From NCBI GenBank assembly GCA_023078555.1, contig CM041197.1:7213810-7277809 (forward strand): 64,000 nt of DNA, in the 5' to 3' direction. Position 1 is the first letter of the stretch, and the number at the start of each line of letters is the position of its first letter. The notes beneath the pieces were generated by a model. The model made no database searches and was not told where the DNA came from. It saw only the letters and a list, made by a program, of their open reading frames with translations. A program made the translations under genes and the position numbers. Below are positions 1 to 9,341 of the stretch, one piece after another. Origin of the DNA: Ulva prolifera. Lineage: Eukaryota; Chlorophyta; Ulvophyceae; Ulvales; Ulvaceae.

Positions 1-1459
1 GCTTCCATGTCGCGCAGTCGCTGCTCGGCTGATTCGCGAACCAGCTCGGCTGCCTGCGTCGGTTGGCCGGGTCGAAGGCATGTGTTGGCAGTCACAGTGC
101 TTTTGCACGCCAGCACAGCCAATATATGGATGTCACTTGTGTCAGGTATGGCATGCAGTGCTTCGATGTCGCGCAGTCGCTGCTCGGCTGATTCGCGAAC
201 CAGCCCGGCTGATTCGCGCATCAGCTCGGCTGACGCAGCAGTTGGCCGGGTCGGGGACATCTGCCCACAGTCACAGTGCTTTTGCAGGCCAGCAAAGCGA
301 ATATATGGATGTGGGTTGGGTCAGATGTGGCTAGCAGTGCTTCCATGTCGCGCAGTCGCTGCTCGGCTGATTCGCGAACCAGCTCGGCTGCCGCGGCGGT
401 TGGCCGGGTCGGAGGCATGTGTTGGCAGTCACAGTGCTTTTGCAGGCCAGCACAGCCAATACATGGATGTCACTTGTGTCAGGTATGGCTAGCAGTGCTT
501 CCATGACGCGCAGTCGCTGCTCGGCTGATTCGCGAACCAGCTCGGCTGCCTGCGTCGGTTGGCCGGGTCAGAGGCATGTGTTGGCAGTCAAGGCGCTTTT
601 GCACGCCAGCACAGCCAATATATGGATTTGACTTGTGTCAGGTATGGCTAGCTGTGCTTCCATGTCGCGCAGTCGCAGCTCGGCTGATTCGGAAACCAGC
701 CCGGCTGATTCGCGAACCAGCTTGGCTGCCGCGGCGGTTGGCCGGGTCGGAGGCATGTGTTGGCAGTCACAGCGCTTTTGCACGCCAGCACAGCCAATAT
801 ATGGATGTGACTGTGTCAGGTATGGCTAGCAGTGCTTCCATGTTGCGCAGTCGCAGCTCGGCTGATTCGGAAGCCAGCCCGGCTGATTCGCGCATCAGCT
901 CGGCTGACGCAGCAGTTGGCCGGGTCGGGGGCATCTGCCCACTGTCACAGTACTTTTGCAGGCCAGCACAGCGAATATATGGATGTGGGTTGTGTCAGAT
1001 GTGGCTAGCAGTGCTTCCATGTCGCGCAGTCGCTGCTCGGCTGATTCGCGAACCAGCTCGGCTGCCTGCGTCGGTTGGCCGGGTCAGAGGCATGTGTTGG
1101 CAGTCAAGGCGCTTTTGCACGCCAGCACAGCCAATATATGGATTTGACTTGTGTCAGGTATGGCTAGCTGTGCTTCCATGTCGCGCAGTCGCAGCTCGGC
1201 TGATTCGGAAACCAGCCCGGCTGATTCGCGAACCAGCTTGGCTGCCGCGGCGGTTGGCCGGGTCGGAGGCATGTGTTGGCAGTCACAGCGCTTTTGCACG
1301 CCAGCACAGTCAATACATGGATGTCACTTGTGTCAGGTATGGCTAGCAGTGCTTCCATGTTGCGCAGTCGCTGCTCGGCTGATTCGCGAACCAGCTCGGC
1401 TGGCGCAGCGGTTGGCCGGGTCGGAGGCATGTGTTGGCAGTCACAGTGCTTTTGCAGGC

Positions 1460-3139
1460 CAGCACAGCCAATATATGGATGTGACTGTGTCAGGTATGGC
1501 TAGCAGTGCTTCCATGTTGCGCAGTCGCAGCTCGGCTGATTCGGAAGCCAGCCCGGCTGATTCGCGCATCAGCTCGGCTGACGCAGCAGTTGGCCGGGTC
1601 GGGGGCATCTGCCCACTGTCACAGTACTTTTGCAGGCCAGCACAGCGAATATATGGATGTGGGTTGTGTCAGATGTGGCTAGCAGTGCTTCCATGACGCG
1701 CAGTCGCTGCTCGGCTGATTCGCGAACCAGCTCGGCTGCCGCGGCGGTTGGCCGGGTCGGAGGCATGTGTTGGCAGTCACAGTGCTTTTGCACGCCAGCA
1801 CAGCCAATATATGGATGTCACTTGTGTCAGGTAGGGCTAGCAGTGCTTCCATGTCGCGCAGTCGCTGCTCGGCTGATTTGCGAACCAGCTCAGCTGCCGC
1901 GGCGGTTGGCCAGGTCGGAGGCATGTGTTGGCAGTCACAGTGCTTTTGCACGCCAGCACAGCCAGTAGATGGATGTCACTTGTGTCTAGTATGGCTTGCA
2001 GTGCTTCCATGTCGCGCAGTCGCTGCTCGGCTGATTCGCGAACCAGCTCGGCTGCCTGCGTCGGTTGGCCGGGTCAGAGGCATGTGTTGGCAGTCACAGT
2101 ACTTTTGCACGCCAGCACAGCCAATATATGGATGTGACTGTGTCAGGTATGGCTAGCAGTGCTTCCATGTTGCGCAGTCGCAGCTCGGCTGATTCGGAAG
2201 CCAGCCCGGCTGATTCGCGCATCAGCTCGGCTGACGCAGCAGTTGGCCGGGTCGGGGGCATCTGCCCACTGTCACAGTACTTTTGCAGGCCAGCACAGCG
2301 AATGTATGGATGTGGGTTGTGTCAGATGTGGCTAGCAGTGCTTCCATGACGCGCAGTCGCTGCTCGGCTGATTCGCGAACCAGCTCGGCTGCCGCGGCGG
2401 TTGGCCGGGTCGGAGGCATGTGTTGGCAGTCACAGTGCTTTTGCACGCCAGCACAGCCAATATATGGATGTCACTTGTGTCAGGTAGGGCTAGCAGTGCT
2501 TCCATGTCGCGCAGTCGCTGCTCGGCTGATTTGCGAACCAGCTCAGCTGCCGCGGCGGTTGGCCAGGTCGGAGGCATGTGTTGGCAGTCACAGTGCTTTT
2601 GCACGCCAGCACAGCCAGTAGATGGATGTCACTTGTGTCAGGTATGGCTTGCAGTGCTTCCATGTCGCGCAGTCGCTGCTCGGCTGATTCGCGAACCAGC
2701 TCGGCTGCCTGCGTCGGTTGGCCGGGTCAGAGGCATGTGTTGGCAGTCACAGTACTTTTGCACGCCAGCACAGCCAATATATGGATGTGACTGTGTCAGG
2801 TATGGCTAGCAGTGCTTCCATGTTGCGCAGTCGCAGCTCGGCTGATTCGGAAGCCAGCCCGGCTGATTCGCGCATCAGCTCGGCTGACGCAGCAGTTGGC
2901 CGGGTCGGGGGCATCTGCCCACTGTCACAGTACTTTTGCAGGCCAGCACAGCGAATATATGGATGTGGGTTGTGTCAGATGTGGCTAGCAGTGCTTCCAT
3001 GACGCGCAGTCGCTGCTCGGCTGATTCGCGAACCAGCTCGGCTGCCGCGGCGGTTGGCCGGGTCGGAGGCATGTGTTGGCAGTCACAGTGCTTTTGCACG
3101 CCAGCACAGCCAATATATGGATGTCACTTGTGTCAGGTA
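1460..3139 (+). repeat. 653-bp higher-order repeat, about 2.6 copies
   Basis: Four-monomer units (three S and one L; 4x158+21 = 653) repeat at about 1460-2112, 2113-2765 and 2766-3139, the last being cut by the inserted element. Copies are nearly identical. Visible differences include GAATATATGG versus GAATGTATGG at about 2300, and GTCTAGTATGG versus GTCAGGTATGG at about 1985. A partial earlier copy lies at about 800-1020. Each unit includes a rare form with GTGACTGTGTC, one base shorter than the usual GTGACTTGTGTC. Confidence 0.85.
3138..3139. repeat. Target-site duplication TA, left copy
   Basis: The left satellite flank reads GTGTCAGGTA and the right flank resumes as TAGGGCTAGCAG at 10214. 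Intact monomers elsewhere read GTCAGGTAGGGCTAGCAG with a single TA (for example at 1831-1832 and 11900-11901). Insertion therefore duplicated exactly the TA dinucleotide. Confidence 0.88.
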
Positions 3140-3148
3140 CGTCTGTAC
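3140..3148 (+). repeat. Left terminal inverted repeat of the 7-kb element
   Basis: CGTCTGTAC is the exact reverse complement of 10205-10213. With the flanking TA the match is 11 bp. The next inward bases differ (CTACC here, ACGTC at the other end read inward), so the inverted repeat is short. Confidence 0.82.
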
Positions 3149-3155
3149 CTACCCC

Positions 3156-3385
3156 CGCCCTTATTTCGCCCTTGGAAAGTGACATGTCGCCCTTACTGTC
3201 GCCCTTAGATTTCGCCCTTATTTAGGGTGGCACTTTTTGAAGCCTAATTAAGGGCGGCATGACTCTACACAAGGGCGGCATTAAGGGAGGCCCTTCTTTG
3301 CCATTGTATTAAGGGCGACTTGCCTTTATAGCTCTGTGCTAACGGATGGCTTTGTAATGGCGGATCCGCTCTACCCGCAAGGGCG
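3156..3385. other. Subterminal CGCCCTT / AAGGGCG motif cluster (left end)
   Basis: Five CGCCCTT copies start at 3156, 3167, 3188, 3200 and 3213. They are followed by the opposite orientation AAGGGCG at 3250, 3271, 3311 and 3379, with a one-base variant AAGGGAG at 3283. Spacings of 11, 21, 12 and 13, then 21 and 12, are close to one or two helical turns. Clustered subterminal motifs are commonly transposase-binding sites in DNA transposons; that role here is inference. Two more copies lie near the other end. Confidence 0.7.
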
Positions 3386-3417
3386 GGGAGCATCCGCCGA
3401 AAAAAAAAATGTGTGAT

Positions 3418-3482
3418 CACACCGCCGGCCGATGCCATGTGACTGCACGACACGTACGTCAACGGCATTGACCGGCGGTGTG
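3418..3482. repeat. Imperfect hairpin, about 20-bp arms
   Basis: CACACCGCCGG (from 3418) pairs with CCGGCGGTGTG (3472-3482). Pairing extends inward through GATGCC/GGCAT with small mismatches, around a loop of roughly 27 bases. It is the first of a chain of inverted repeats next to the left subterminal motif cluster. Confidence 0.8.
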
Positions 3483-3512
3483 TCGAATATGCGATATTGT
3501 GCAGCCACATAA

Positions 3513-3538
3513 TGATGACACGGGGCCCCGTGTCATCA
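3513..3538. repeat. 26-bp perfect palindrome
   Basis: The left arm TGATGACACGGGG (13 bases) is followed directly by its exact reverse complement, centred between 3525 and 3526. There is no loop, so it could extrude as a cruciform. It shares its last five bases with the next palindrome. Confidence 0.93.
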
Positions 3539-3553
3539 CCCCGCGGGGTGATG
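3534..3553. repeat. 20-bp perfect palindrome overlapping the previous one
   Basis: CATCACCCCG is followed directly by CGGGGTGATG, centred between 3543 and 3544. It overlaps the 26-bp palindrome by CATCA (3534-3538), so the two arms compete for pairing. Confidence 0.93.
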
Positions 3554-3556
3554 CTC

Positions 3557-3597
3557 AACTGTGACCATTGGTGTCCACCGGACACCAACGCACAGTT
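3557..3597. repeat. Stem-loop with two-part stem
   Basis: The inner stem TTGGTGTCC (3568-3576) pairs with GGACACCAA (3580-3588) across a 3-base loop. The outer stem AACTGTG (3557-3563) pairs with CACAGTT (3591-3597). A small internal loop separates them. This closes the palindrome chain that begins at 3418. Confidence 0.88.
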
Positions 3598-5246
3598 CAC
3601 TGCTGCGAGCCAGTGCACCTAACGCACAGCCTCGTTCCCCGCGGCACGCTGCATCGTCCAGGGGCAACTGGCCTGTTCTGTCCAGCACAAAGCAAAAGAT
3701 ACAGAAACAGCTTGATCAGTGCGCTGCTCATGGGACGACGGCTGCTCATGGACTCGGTTCGGTTTCGATGCAGACGAGTATCCTGCTCCGCTTGTGGTGC
3801 CTGAAAGGTTAGCCTGCATTTAGGCAACAAAGTCAGTGTGCATCTGTCAGATGTTTAACGCCTCGGAAAGGGTCTGCACGTGTGAAATTAGCGTACGTTG
3901 CAGGCGCTGCTAGGAATCAGTACACGGTATAGCACCCATAGACTGCTATTAGGCAGAAATCGTCCACCAATGATTTCACCACGGAAGAACGTCGCCTGGT
4001 CAGGCAAACCGTGTGTGATCGGCGAACATGTCGACATACGGTCAGTGCAACAGGATCAAACGACAGCGGAAACGCATAAAGACGACGGCCCGTACCAGAC
4101 GAGCCGAATAGTACGTTTCGTGCTTTGGCCAGTTTTCGTGAAGTTTCTAGTGTCGATGGAATCGGTGACCTGTGAAGCATTGACATTTCAATACTCGCAA
4201 AACACCTTGACACTTCACCACAGCTAGTCTACACGAAACACTGTATACAATATGAAACTTACTGAGAGCATGCGTGGTGAGTGTGCGTGTCCATTTTCGA
4301 TACAGAAATGCAGCCGACGAGCTACATTGTTGCATGCTGACAACGATAGCGGCATGCTGGGAGATACAAGATCAGCAGAAACATAGCACGTGCCATTCAT
4401 TACGTGGTTACTCCGTCGGCTACGGGGCTATGATTGACGGCGATGATGTTTGACTTCCGACGAAACCATCAGCGTGAAACTTCATCCCACGATTGGCAGC
4501 TACTAAACACATGGATCACAACCGATGCGCAGTTTGATATGAGTTGCTAGTAATCACAACTCAGGATGCTGAGAGACCGTGTGGAACTCGGGCAGTTCTT
4601 TAACATCGAAAGGCCATGTGCGCTTTTGCGCCACAACATTGCACGAATCTGTGTCAATCTGTTACACGTAGGAATCATACCTTTCTCTGTTGTTTTCTGG
4701 CGGAAGATTGGCTGCCTAGGCAGCAGCCAAGCGGTCGTGTTGCTGCTGCTAACAAACGTGTAAGTCCACACGGACAACGAGCCCTACACCTACAGTGAGC
4801 CACATTGTACTTGCTTATCAACGATGTGTAAACAAGTGACATGAGTACCGAAGCCGTATAGACATGGTCGCTGCGCATGAAACTTCGGAAACCGGCCCTC
4901 CAGAACGTACCGCAGGCATAAGAATACGTGCCATCACTGCGCACATGCGATGACCATGATGTCAGTGTTGGTACACGTCTGCGCTGATAAGAGTTTCTTC
5001 TGCGCAGTACAAAGTTGTGTGCACGCTGCAGCGATGAGTAGCTGGGACAGAGCGGAGTATGCATGCGTATGTGGCCACCAGGGCAGCCAACGTGACAACA
5101 GTGAGACACATGACAGACGGGCCTCGCAGCAGGCATTGAACCACATAGGTATCATCCGGCAGCCCCATCAGAGCGACACTGCCCATAAATGCTTAACGAT
5201 CCGGTGTCATGATGTTGCAACGCAGATTCACAGGAACACATTGAGG
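3598..5246. other. Left interior of the 7-kb element, no recognisable gene
   Basis: About 1.65 kb of single-copy, mixed-composition sequence. Open stretches reach about 150 codons on the minus strand (4675-5136) and 136 on the plus strand (4950-5360, which runs into the nested element). They show no recognisable domain, have compositions typical of chance frames and overlap one another. A 14-bp palindrome GCTGCCTAGGCAGC lies at 4711-4724. I see no tRNA, rRNA or repeat here. Confidence 0.6.
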
Positions 5247-5254
5247 CCTAGGAT
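5247..5254 (+). repeat. 8-bp target-site duplication, left copy (CCTAGGAT)
   Basis: CCTAGGAT directly precedes the nested element and recurs in the same orientation directly after it at 7138-7145. The base before each copy differs (G versus T), so the duplication is exactly 8 bp. Confidence 0.9.
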
Positions 5255-5338
5255 AGGGGGGTCTGCACTCGGGCCATGCACACGTCCACCGGGAACGCGA
5301 GCAACTCAGACATCGCCCAGGGCCCTGGGCGGTGTCTA
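5255..5338 (+). repeat. Left 84-bp terminal inverted repeat of the nested element
   Basis: Identical over all 84 bp to the reverse complement of 7054-7137. It contains the 18-bp palindrome CGCCCAGGGCCCTGGGCG at 5314-5331. Confidence 0.93.
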
Positions 5339-5481
5339 TAGACGCACAGTAAGATACTGAATGCACACAGGCGGTCCCTGGGCCTAACGTAGAAAAGTGC
5401 CCAGGGAAAGGCCTGTTTTCGGCCAAAATGCCGTTTTCGCCCATGGACGCGGATTTGGCGCCCAGCGCACGCCCAGTGAGC
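5339..5481 (+). repeat. Left subterminal region with CTGGGCG-type motifs
   Basis: Imperfect inverted homology to 6890-7053. A shared ACTGAATGCACACAGGCGGTC block lies near 5358, and an exact 21-bp match (5461-5481, starting CCCAGCGCACGCCC) pairs with 6890-6910. GCCCAG/CTGGGC motifs recur several times. Confidence 0.75.
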
Positions 5482-6889
5482 ACAGTGGGTCAAGAACACC
5501 CGAAAAACACTATAATATGTCTCATAGATGTTCAGCGACCTGTCAACCGGTGTCGTGCGGGTATGTCCGGCCTGTATGTGATGCAGCCATGGAGAGCGGA
5601 CACCACGCCGGCCTAGACCGGCTTAGCTACCACAGATTTAATTATTGATTGAAATTAAGTAACAGGCGGCATTGCTGTTTGTTTCTGCCGGAACTTGCGT
5701 GCAGTTTGTTCACCTCGTGAGCTTGCAAACAACGCAACATAGCATTCTAATGGGCCACATCAGATACATACACATAGCAGAAACACCAGCCTCACATCGC
5801 TCAAACTTAGTCATACATGTCGTTCGGGCAGTGGCGTTCTTCCGTCACAGACACTGAAAGTACGCTGCCGTACACCGGCTCATCGAAGCCACGGCAAGAA
5901 TGATCCCTGCGCGGTCTACAAATTACAGTCGACATGTTGTGTCATGATGGATATCTCATATCTTCTTCGTTTTGAAGGGCACGGAAGTGCTGCGAATCTG
6001 GCTGTGACGGCCGCGACAGCATTTTCGTTCACGCAAAAACAAAAAACAGCACTGCCGACTACGCAATGAATTATCGCTGTTCAACCTGCACCACTTGACG
6101 TGAGTGATCCGTGGACAATCAGGATGTCTTCAGTGGGCGTGATGTGGCAGATCACAGAGCCAAGCACACAAAGAGGCTGTGTGTGCAAGTCATTCTGGCT
6201 TTGCTACACCTCTGATGCAGTGCAGATTCCCATGACGGTGACGCAGAGCGCATGCTGAGTTCGTCTCGCGTACAAATTTATTGCATTGTTCTTCACAGAA
6301 GAATACAGTCAACTGCATCGGTTCTCTGTCTCTTGCACAATGCTACCAAGCAATCAGCATACAACCTGACTGGCAGTCAGTGTGTCATCGATTGCAATAC
6401 AGTCTAGATGCAACTACATGATATTATAATTTACGACAAACATGTCAGCTTTATCAACCAGGCCAGCTGCATCCACATGGTGTTGATACAATGAGCTTCA
6501 TCAACCGCCGTGCGATCAGCCTCGATCACAGTTGTCAGCATCACCAAAGGTATCCCAACTGTGCCATAATTTAAGCATTCACGCCTATTGGAGCCTGTTG
6601 TTTTATACTCATGCCATGTACTAGACAAGCCAGAATGCAATGGGGACAGAGCCGCTAGAGCATTCAACCACAGAGCGACAAACCAACCCATCCCCAGGAG
6701 TGAACAACACTTGCATTGGTTCTTGATAGCGCTCCAATCGTGCAGAGCAGCTTCCCAACAGCCTACAGGTGACAGTACATGCATGTCATGACCCCACAAG
6801 TCACAACGGCTAAGACGCCTGCCACGGCAATCGATGACATCAAAGTGAACGTCCCAACACTGAAAATATACATAATAAGGGCGTCATAG
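5482..6889. other. Core of the nested element, no recognisable gene
   Basis: About 1.4 kb, more AT-rich than the ends. The longest open stretch is 122 codons on the minus strand (6431-6799). It contains the string VDEAHC, which by chance resembles a RecQ motif, but there is no helicase context. I see no tandem repeat, RNA gene or intact transposase. Confidence 0.6.
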
Positions 6890-7053
6890 GCTCACTGGGC
6901 GTGCGCTGGGCACGCACTGGGCGCTGTAGGCGCTCCCTGGGCGAAACGGGTCATTCTGCCCAGGCATGCACACGTTTTTCGACAAAAGGGCCGCTTTCGC
7001 CCAGTGACTCAAGACGACCGCCTGTGTGCATTCAGTATGTTGTTGTGAGTCTG
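6890..7053 (-). repeat. Right subterminal region with CTGGGCG-type motifs
   Basis: Inverted, imperfect counterpart of 5339-5481. The stretch from 6891 packs CTGGGCG, CTGGGCA, CTGGGCG and CTGGGCG into about 60 bases, and CGCCCAG recurs near 7000. The 21-bp block 6890-6910 is an exact inverted match to 5461-5481. Confidence 0.75.
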
Positions 7054-7137
7054 TAGACACCGCCCAGGGCCCTGGGCGATGTCTGAGTTGCTCGCGTTCC
7101 CGGTGGACGTGTGCATGGCCCGAGTGCAGACCCCCCT
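7054..7137 (-). repeat. Right 84-bp terminal inverted repeat of the nested element
   Basis: Exact reverse complement of 5255-5338, including the 18-bp palindrome. Absence of any difference over 84 bp suggests a recent insertion or strong constraint on the ends. Confidence 0.93.
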
Positions 7138-7145
7138 CCTAGGAT
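7138..7145 (+). repeat. 8-bp target-site duplication, right copy (CCTAGGAT)
   Basis: Direct repeat of 5247-5254 immediately outside the right inverted end. Confidence 0.9.
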
Positions 7146-7169
7146 GTGGCCACAAAGTCTTCGTCACAA

Positions 7170-7706
7170 CTATGCACTGCACATTAGCTTAACATCCATA
7201 TTGGCCCTACCAAAGGCATGACATAGAGCAGTGAGCCGATCTTGCATGCGATCAGGATTGGAGTCAACCAGTGCCTTGTGCATTAAAGATTGAGCTTTGT
7301 AGGCTTGAGGAGGTTTAATCAGTCCCATCATGACCAAGCACTGATGCAAATGGGCAGGGGTGCCCGTATACAGTGTTGAGGGCACAGATCTGAGGAGACT
7401 CCTCGAGGAGACTCCGTACACGCCAGACGCAACAACACTGCGCTGAGCGATTCTCACAGTGCTGCGCGATTCTGTGTTGGCATACCCTCTGCCTTCACAC
7501 GCAGTGCAGAGGGCGTGGCACCGAACGTGCACACGTCGGGGGCAGCAGTGCTGTGGTGACAGTGTCTTTGCTGGCATGCCCTCTGTCTTACCTCGCAGTG
7601 CAGAGGGCGTGACACCGAACATGCTAACATTGGGGGCAGCAGCGCTGCAACGAGGCTGGTTACTAGGTGGAAGCATCTCTGCTGGCCAGAGTGCCAGTGG
7701 CTGCAT
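7170..7706 (-). CDS. Hypothetical open reading frame, possible gene remnant
   Basis: An uninterrupted minus-strand frame of 178 codons. I do not recognise it. The C-terminal third (about residues 105-178: GTPAHLHQCLVMM, KPPQAYKAQSLMHKALV, RMQDRLTALCHAFGR) has a balanced, helix-like composition that looks more protein-like than the rest. The N-terminal two thirds translate a 94-bp direct repeat, so two similar stretches (MFGVTPSALRGKTEGMP and VRCHALCTACEGRGYA, from different phases) appear. The 5' part runs into the first unit of the 172-bp array. It could be the last exon of a decayed element gene, or chance. There is no supporting promoter or homology. Confidence 0.2.
   Translation of the reverse strand: MQPLALWPAEMLPPSNQPRCSAAAPNVSMFGVTPSALRGKTEGMPAKTLSPQHCCPRRVHVRCHALCTACEGRGYANTESRSTVRIAQRSVVASGVYGVSSRSLLRSVPSTLYTGTPAHLHQCLVMMGLIKPPQAYKAQSLMHKALVDSNPDRMQDRLTALCHAFGRANMDVKLMCSA
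7479..7655 (+). repeat. Two-copy 94-bp direct repeat with internal hairpins
   Basis: GGCATACCCTCTGCC (7479) and GGCATGCCCTCTGTC (7573) start two diverged copies 94 bp apart. Both continue through CGCAGTGCAGAGGGCGTG, CACCGAAC and GGGGGCAGCAG. Within each copy CCCTCTG pairs with CAGAGGG around a short loop, giving a potential stem. Function unknown. Confidence 0.75.
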
Positions 7707-9341
7707 GTGATCACATCACTGACATCCACAGGAGGGCTATCTCAGCACACTGTCAGGCACGAGCACTGGCATCACCAGCCCAGCTGTATTCGTGGCCAGT
7801 TAGCGTGACAACCCCTTTGCAAAGACACTGGTGAATAGTTTGATGTATCTCTGCTGGCCAGAATACCAGTGGCTGCATGTGATCACATCACAGACATCCA
7901 CAGGAGGGCTATATAAGCACACCGTCAGGCACGAGCACTGGCATCACCAGCCCAACTGTATTCGTGGCCAGTTAGCGTAACAACCCCTTTGCAAAGACAC
8001 TGGTGAATAGTTTGATGTATCTCTGCTGGCCATAATGCCAGTGGCTGCATGTGATCACATCACTGACATCCACAGGAGGGCTATATAAGCACACCGTCAG
8101 GCACGAGCACTGGCATCACCAGCCCAGCTGTATTCGTGGCCAGTTAGCGTGACAACCCCTTTGCAAAGACACTGGTGAATAGTTTGATGTAGCTCTGCTG
8201 GCCAGAATACCAGTGGCTGCATGTGATCACATCACTGACATCCACAGGAGGGCTATCTCAGCACACCGTCAGGCACGAGCACTGGCATCACCAGCCCAGC
8301 TGTACTCGTGGTCAAAACTCGTGACAACCCCTTTGCAAAGACACTGGTGAATAGTTTGATGTATCTCTGCTGGCCATAATGCCAGTGGCTGCATGTGATC
8401 ACATCACTGACATCCACAGGAGGGCTATCTCAGCACACCGTCAGGCACGAGCACTGGCATCACCAGCCCAGCTGTATTCGTGGCCAGTTAGCGTGACAAC
8501 CCCTTTGCAAAGACACTGGTGAATAGTTTGATGTATCTCTGCTGGCCATAATGCCAGTGGCTGCATGTGATCACATCACTGACATCCACAGGAGGGCTAT
8601 ATAAGCACACCGTCAGGCACGAGCACTGGCATCACCAGCCCAGCTGTATTCGTGGCCAGTTAGCGTAACAACCCCTTTGCAAAGACACTGGTGAATAGTT
8701 TGATGTATCTCTGCTGGCCATAATGCCAGTGGCTGCATGTGATCACATCACTGACATCCACAGGAGGGCTATCTCAGCACACCGTCAGGCACGAGCACTG
8801 GCATCACCAGCCCAGCTGTATTCGTGGCCAGTTAGCGTGACAACCCCTTTGCAAAGACACTGGTGAATAGTTTGATGTATCTCTGCTGGCCAGAATACCA
8901 GTGGCTGCATGTGATCACATCACTGACATCCACAGGAGGGCTATATAAGCACACCGTCAGGCACGAGCACTGGCATCACCAGCCCAGCTGTATTCGTGGC
9001 CAGTTAGCGTGACAACCCCTTTGCAAAGACACTGGTGAATAGTTTGATGTATCTCTGCTGGCCATAATGCCAGTGGCTGCATGTGATCACATCACTGACA
9101 TCCACAGGAGGGCTATCTCAGCACACCGTCAGGCACGAGCACTGGCATCACCAGCCCAGCTGTATTCGTGGCCAGTTAGCGTGACAAACCCTCTGCAAAG
9201 AGGCTGGTAAATCGTGTGAAGCATCTCTGCTGGCCAGAATACCAGCGGCTGCATGTGATCACATCACTGACATCCACAGGAGGGCTATCTCAGCACACCG
9301 ACAAGCACTTGCATCATCTGCACAGCCGTCCTCGTGTCCAG
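7646..9341 (+). repeat. 172-bp tandem array, about ten units
   Basis: TCTCTGCTGGCCA starts units at 7676, 7848, 8020, 8192 (GCTCTG), 8364, 8536, 8708, 8880, 9052 and 9224, exactly 172 bp apart. Units differ at few sites: CAGAATACC versus CATAATGCC, and CTATCTCAGC versus CTATATAAGC. Diverged edges extend to about 7646 on the left and 9341 on the right. Each unit carries the 12-bp palindrome ATGTGATCACAT. The period is close to a nucleosome repeat. The array is unrelated to the flanking satellite and sits inside the 7-kb element. Confidence 0.95.
7910..8949 (+). promoter_or_regulatory. TATATAAG boxes in four of the 172-bp units
   Basis: TATATAAG occurs at 7910-7917, 8082-8089, 8598-8605 and 8942-8949, at the same unit position each time. 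The other units have TATCTCAG there. It resembles a TATA box on the plus strand, but no plus-strand gene follows. Promoter function is speculative; the alternation may be neutral variation. Confidence 0.2.

Larger units (their letters stand above)
1..3139 (+). repeat. Satellite array, left arm (158/179-bp monomers)
   Basis: Tandem array of about 19 head-to-tail monomers, entered mid-monomer at the window start. Each unit begins near CTAGCAGTGCTTCCATG and ends near TATATGGATGTSACTTGTGTCAGG or its GGGTTGTGTCAGATGTGG variant. Both the 158-bp form and the 179-bp form (21-bp internal duplication) occur. The arm stops abruptly at 3139 in the middle of an expected CAGGTAGGGCTAGCAG junction, where a 7-kb element is inserted. 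The same repeat resumes in the same orientation at 10214. No gene is present; open frames are shadows of the repeat. Confidence 0.97.
5255..7137. mobile_element. Nested 1,883-bp non-autonomous DNA element, long inverted ends
   Basis: The element starts AGGGGGGTCTGCAC and ends with the reverse complement, flanked by a perfect 8-bp direct duplication. The outer 84 bp at each end are identical inverted repeats, and imperfect homology continues to about 230-250 bp. An 8-bp duplication is typical of hAT, P, KDZ and some Mutator-like elements. Long inverted ends favour Mutator-like or P-like, while short TIRs beginning YAGGG are the usual hAT form; the class is therefore unresolved. The 1.4-kb core has no convincing transposase, so it was probably mobilised in trans. 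It lies wholly within the 7-kb element and is therefore the younger insertion. Confidence 0.87.

Noticed and set aside
3156-3385. Degenerate telomeric repeats (CGCCCTTA / TTTAGGG-like)
   Set aside because: The motif is separated by irregular non-telomeric bases, switches orientation and is not tandem; better explained as subterminal element motifs.
4675-5136. 153-codon minus-strand open frame
   Set aside because: Cysteine/arginine/serine-rich with no recognisable domain and overlapped by frames on the other strand; composition of a chance frame.
6431-6799. VDEAHC string resembling a RecQ helicase motif II in a 122-codon frame
   Set aside because: No other helicase motif is present in order; the surrounding residues do not fit and the frame is short. 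Judged coincidence.
7646-9341. CRISPR array
   Set aside because: Whole 172-bp units repeat with no short-repeat/unique-spacer structure, and the setting is eukaryotic.
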